Positions 60,899 to 64,000 of a DNA stretch of 64,000 nt are shown one piece after another. Below the pieces are notes generated by a model, which saw only the letters and a program-made list of their open reading frames with translations, was not told the DNA's origin and did not search any database. This stretch comes from Phaeospirillum sp. GTDB lineage: Bacteria; Pseudomonadota; Alphaproteobacteria; Rhodospirillales; Magnetospirillaceae. Each line of letters opens with the position of its first letter. Position 1 is the stretch's first letter. The translations under genes were made by a program, and so were the position numbers. The stretch is from positions 1 to 64,000 of the forward strand of contig JAUSFB010000066.1 in NCBI GenBank assembly GCA_030651575.1, in the 5' to 3' direction.

Positions 60899-61481
60899 GG
60901 CTGAGGAATGTCCCCAGCGCTTCCTGCCCGGTGTGGCGCTCCCGGTCTGTGCCCTGATGTTTCTTCTTGTCCGTCGGCTTCGGTGCCAGGGTTACCCGGC
61001 CATCGTCTCCAATCTCCGCGTTGAAATGGCCTCGGTCCTGCGCCCAACCCTGGTCATGCTCCACCTCACGGCAGACCTTTTCCAGCCGGGCGTAGTCGTG
61101 GCTCAGATCGGCGGTGCCGCCATCCAGCCCCCGCTTATTCACCACCACATGCACATGGTGATGGTCACGGTCACGATGGATGGCGATGATGGCCTGATGA
61201 TCCGCCATTCCTAGCCGCTCAAGCGCGGCATCTGCCGCCGCAAAAGCCTGCTCATCGGTCGGGCGTTCCAATTCGGCCCAACTGAGGATGAAGTGATGCA
61301 CCGGCTTGTCCAACCGCGATTCGTTGGCTATGGCGCGCATTTCGCGTGGCGCGGTCGTGAGGTCGTTGACGTTGCGCAGGGCGACGGCATCCGCCTTGGT
61401 GGATATGTACTCAACGGCCCCCTTGAAGCCGCGCCCCCCGCTGCCCTTTCCATCCTTGCTGCGGACAACTTTCGGAATCAT
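60639..61481 (-). pseudogene. N-terminal part of a MobA-type relaxase, frameshifted
   Basis: MIPKVVRSKDGKGSGGRGFK, HFILSWAELERPTDEQAFAA and the His triad IIAIHRDRDHHHVHVVVNKR are the MOBP relaxase nicking domain. The frame is good to about RHTGQEA (near 60930), then turns to nonsense while the -1/+1 frame continues sense at VIDGATTWDQLQ. One extra base between about 60890 and 60935 explains it. The gene starts inside the MobC stop (ATGA). Without the C-terminal frame the product could still nick DNA. Confidence 0.75.
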
Positions 61482-61870
61482 GCATCGCTCTCAATCTGCG
61501 CCAGAACGGCCTTCACCAGATCAAGCACCGCCGCCACGTCCCCCAGCACGGGCCTCAGCACGGGCGACAGGGGCACCGCCCCGGTGGCATTGGCGATATG
61601 GGCCAGCTGGTTCAAGCTGACGCCAATGCGCCGCGTCTGGAATGTGAGCTTCGATAGGGCCGCGATAGCCGCTTCGCGATCCTGCGGGCTGGCGATCTGC
61701 CCACCATGGAGCATCATTCTGCGGCCATAATCTCCGGCCTTGAGGCCAAGCTCAGCGGACCGGCGTTTGATCTCGTCGCGCTCGCTGGTCGTGAGACGCA
61801 CGGTCATGGTGTCGTTGCGCCGCCGCCGGTTTGATCGCGGCATACCGTCGCCGACCCTCGCCTTCGCCAT
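61478..61870 (-). CDS. MobC-like relaxosome accessory protein
   Basis: The 130-residue protein starts MAKARVGDGMPRSNRRRRND and shows TVRLTTSERDEIKRRSAELG, then LKAGDYGRRMMLHGGQI and LSKLTFQTRRIGVSLNQLAH. This is a MobC-type ribbon-helix-helix protein that opens oriT for the relaxase. The ATG at 61870 has a purine-rich AAAGGAAGGG ribosome site; longer starts run into the oriT-like region. Its stop overlaps the relaxase start. Confidence 0.85.
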   Translation of the reverse strand: MAKARVGDGMPRSNRRRRNDTMTVRLTTSERDEIKRRSAELGLKAGDYGRRMMLHGGQIASPQDREAAIAALSKLTFQTRRIGVSLNQLAHIANATGAVPLSPVLRPVLGDVAAVLDLVKAVLAQIESDA

Positions 61871-62053
61871 CACCCTTCCTTTCCGACCACCCATGTCCTT
61901 GTCTGTCCGCGCGCACAAGCCCCGTAGGGGCGCGGAGACCGGATGCCGCGACAGCGGCACCCCACAGGGGCAGACAGGGGGGAACGGCAACGCCGTTCCC
62001 ATACCCTGTTTCCCAATCCAACGCTGTGAGTTGCCAAACCGCATGATGTGGGT
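61871..62053. other. candidate oriT region
   Basis: This 183-base gap between the membrane protein gene and MobC is rich in small inverted repeats (AGCCCCGTAGGGGC at about 61917-61930; CCCCACAGGGG; and the hairpin 61980-62000). MOBP oriTs commonly lie directly upstream of the mobC-mobA operon and contain a nic-proximal hairpin. Placement is inferred from context. Confidence 0.5.
61980..62000. repeat. perfect inverted repeat, possible nic hairpin
   Basis: GGGAACGGC-AAC-GCCGTTCCC has 9-bp perfect arms and a 3-base loop. It is about 110 bases upstream of the MobC start. It could be the relaxase-recognition stem of an oriT or a terminator; it has no U-tract. Confidence 0.6.
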
Positions 62054-62557
62054 TCACCGCTGTTTTGATGTAGGGGGAACGGACTTCCCGCAGTGCTCTG
62101 CCACGCGCGCTTCCACGGCCTTGGTGAAGCGCTCCATGGTGGCGGCCTTGTAGTCGGCGATGCGGGTGTCGTAGTGGTCTGACAGCATCTGAAACATTGC
62201 GGCCATCGACACGCCGTATACCCCCACAGCAACGGCTCCCGCCAGGAATAGACTGCGCCAGGAACGACGGCCCGCGATCTGTTCGGCGGTATCGGCAACA
62301 GCCTCGGACAAACGAGCGATGGTCTGGGCCTCGGCGGCAGTGCTGACGTTCTCACAGGCCTCACGCGCGGCGGTGCTGATCTTGGCCGGAATATCCTCGT
62401 AGAGGGCTTGGTGATGTTGAAGAGCAAGAAAGATGGCCCAAATGGCGTCGTCGTCGGGCAATCCCACCGCATTCTTGACGCTCATCAGCCTCAGCTTCTC
62501 CGTATCCGTCGCAGCCCGGCCATAGAGGATTCGAAATGCCTCATCGGGTGTCGGCAT
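62054..62557 (-). CDS. conjugation-region membrane protein (DUF6753-like)
   Basis: This 167-residue protein (MPTPDEAFRILYGRAATDTE) has a helical front, a membrane segment (SLFLAGAVAVGVYGVSMAAM) near residues 108-127 and a hydrophilic C-terminus. Its stop-start overlap with the ParA-like gene shows it is in the same operon. Proteins of this size and topology accompany mobC/relaxase genes in alphaproteobacterial elements. Confidence 0.6.
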   Translation of the reverse strand: MPTPDEAFRILYGRAATDTEKLRLMSVKNAVGLPDDDAIWAIFLALQHHQALYEDIPAKISTAAREACENVSTAAEAQTIARLSEAVADTAEQIAGRRSWRSLFLAGAVAVGVYGVSMAAMFQMLSDHYDTRIADYKAATMERFTKAVEARVAEHCGKSVPPTSKQR

Positions 62558-63200
62558 CACAGCACCTCGGCAACCTTCGCCAATTCCTCATCGAAGCGTT
62601 CGATGAACGCACGGATACGACGGCGATTGGTGAAGCTGAGAGCGCCATCCTCGGCGGCGGCACTAAGCGGCGTACTGGCCTGATCCAGGGCGTCGTACAA
62701 GTCGTCCAGCAGTTCGGGCATGGTGACCTCACGGGCACCGCGCGCCAGGGCATCGTTGCGGGCATTGCTACCGTCATACCGGACGAACTTTTCAGCCGCG
62801 CCGTGATAGAGATTCTTGACCACAATCCAATCTGCCGGTACGGCGGCGAAATCTTTCAACGCCACCGACAGCCCGGCAACGCTGGGGCGGCTACGGCTGA
62901 TCACGTACACCACCGTGGCTCGTGCGCCGAGGTCTTCCAGCGCCCCCGCCAGCCTCACATCACCACTGATAAGCTGATGCAGGGAATCTCCAGCGCCAGC
63001 AGCAAGGTCGATCATGGCCCGCGACGATGGATCAGCCGCGAGCTGATCAAGAACGGAATCAAACGCCGTGATGCTGGACAGGTCGATAAGTTGGACCGGA
63101 GCCAGCTTGCCGTAAAACCGGCTGAGATCGGGATTTCGCTTGTCGCTGTCATAGGCAGTGAGAGGAATGTTGTTGCGGCAGTGGTAGTCGAGCAAGGCAC
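62557..63200 (-). pseudogene. truncated ParA-like ATPase of the mobilization module
   Basis: Read from about 63200 it spells ALLDYHCRNNIPLTAYDSDK, RNPDLSRFYGKLAPVQLIDL, DLAAGAGDSLHQLI and VVYVISRSRPSVAGLS. This is the second half of a ParA/MinD-like protein, with the Asp of the switch region in YDSDKRNPD. The P-loop that should precede ALLDYH is absent; the frame upstream continues in the antisense of the primase piece. Without its P-loop it cannot bind ATP. The frame itself is open to 63549. Confidence 0.6.
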
Positions 63201-63206
63201 CGCCGG

Positions 63207-64000
63207 GCAAGAAGATGCTGGGGCCGGTGGCGGGCGGCAGCGTGCGCCTGTCGCCAGTTCCTGCCGACGGCCATCTCGGTATCGGCGAAGGCATCGAGAC
63301 CGCACTGTCGGCCTGGGCCATCTTCGGTATTCCCACCTGGGCGGCGTTGTCGGCCGGCAATCTGCGCGACTGGCAATGGCCGGAAGACATCCGTCGCGTC
63401 ACCATCTTTGCTGATGCCGGTGACGCCGGGCAATCGGCGGCCACGGCCCTGGCCGAGCGGCTGACCGCCGCGGGCATCCCGTCCACCGTCGTGTCGCCCC
63501 GGCATGGCGACGACTTCAACGACGATCTCCGCAAGGGGGCGGTCGCCACACATTATAATAAGGAATTGGCCAACCCGGCCGAGCCGACGCCGCCGACCAG
63601 CTTCGACGACCTTTACGCTGCCGCCCTGGTGCTGACCTTTCCGCCCGACATGGGCGATCTGGGGCGGCTGCTCGGTCATCTCGCTCAGGCTCGCCTCGAC
63701 CCGGTGGCCGAGCGTCAGGTGCTGGTCGCCATCAAGGCCACCACCCGCATCCCGGTCTCGGTGACCGAGAAGCAGATCAAGGATCTCTGCCGCCGGGTCG
63801 GCGCCAGCGGAACTCCGGCCATCCGTCCAGCCTGGTTCAGCCAGCTTCGCACCGCAGCCGACGGCAGCCCGGAGCGCAACGAGGCCAATGTCATCACCGC
63901 CCTGTCCCATGACGAGGCCTTCGCCGGGGCGCTGATCTTCGACGACTTCCGCCAGGAGATCATCGTCAACCGCCCGCTGCCTTGGGATGAGGCGGCATCC
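63207..64000 (+). pseudogene. C-terminal part of a phage/plasmid TOPRIM primase, runs out of the window
   Basis: GKKMLGPVAGGSVRLSPVPA, DGHLGIGEGIETALSAWAIF and VTIFADAGDAGQSAATALAE form a TOPRIM domain (Glu of GEGIETA, Asp of FADAGD). The following LSFDDLYAAALVLTF-like and VTEKQIKDLCRRVGASGTP segments lead into a helicase/VirE-like part that continues past 64000. No own start exists beyond an ATG at 63215, inside the TOPRIM start. The 5' part is missing at the same point where the opposing ParA-like gene is cut, so both were cut by one event. The N-terminal piece at 17641 could be its lost front. Confidence 0.65.

Overview
The window is high-GC DNA from an alphaproteobacterium. The dense chemoreceptor, PAS, bacteriohemerythrin and PilZ content, the style of the proteins and the mobile-element types suggest Rhodospirillales, most like Magnetospirillum or a relative. 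That placement is an impression from protein style, not a search. I saw no rRNA, tRNA or CRISPR array.

Region 1 (1-13.7 kb) is ordinary chromosome. A minus-strand energy/aerotaxis operon reads CZB-NIT-HAMP-MA-PilZ chemoreceptor, Aer-like PAS protein, second chemoreceptor, hemerythrin. It faces a periplasmic-binding-domain histidine kinase and a CheY-like receiver. A convergent MarR regulator has a 13-bp inverted repeat in front of itself, and the same 13-mer lies in the kinase/chemoreceptor divergent promoter. Then come small unknown genes and a two-methyltransferase/nucleoside-phosphorylase operon, divergent from an ArsR-rhodanese fusion regulator with an inverted repeat between them.

Region 2 (13.7-36.1 kb) is a mobile-element graveyard. 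It holds ParB-like and unknown-gene remnants beside a candidate attachment repeat, a PD-(D/E)XK/AbiJ-like defence pair, and a fertility-inhibition-like gene. It then carries a lambdoid siphoprophage crippled by deletions. Exonuclease, primase, Dcm and PAPS-reductase genes are cut off and joined, the terminase large subunit is fused in frame to the head-decoration protein, and the tail-fibre gene runs into an opposing gene. The capsid and tail operon is otherwise well preserved. It includes a lambda G/GT-type -1 frameshift at GGGAAAC and a HigBA-like toxin-antitoxin cassette with a perfect 20-bp palindrome.

Region 3 (36.2-57.2 kb) is the most exciting part: about 21 kb of co-directional genes. 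They encode a giant TPR/PIN-like protein and an unknown partner, a three-span membrane protein, GrpE, two Hsp70s (one fused to a vWA domain), a degenerate-J/zinc-ribbon/FnIII protein, two TRAFAC-type GTPases with zinc ribbons (one soluble, one membrane-anchored), a GAP1-like protein, and small membrane and zinc-ribbon proteins. The parts match the GTPase-centred, chaperone-thresholded biological conflict systems described for social and multicellular prokaryotes. I read this as an intact, complex anti-invader system in which chaperones and a GTPase switch control an effector.

Region 4 (57.3-64 kb) starts with a second copy of the candidate attachment repeat and a tyrosine integrase. A mobilization module follows: a ParA-like remnant, a membrane protein, a candidate oriT hairpin, MobC, and a relaxase split by a frameshift with a small Cys-rich gene nested inside it. 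It runs into the C-terminal part of a phage/plasmid TOPRIM primase. A matching primase N-terminus lies 45 kb away at 17.6 kb, so the island seems to have been assembled by several insertions and rearrangements.
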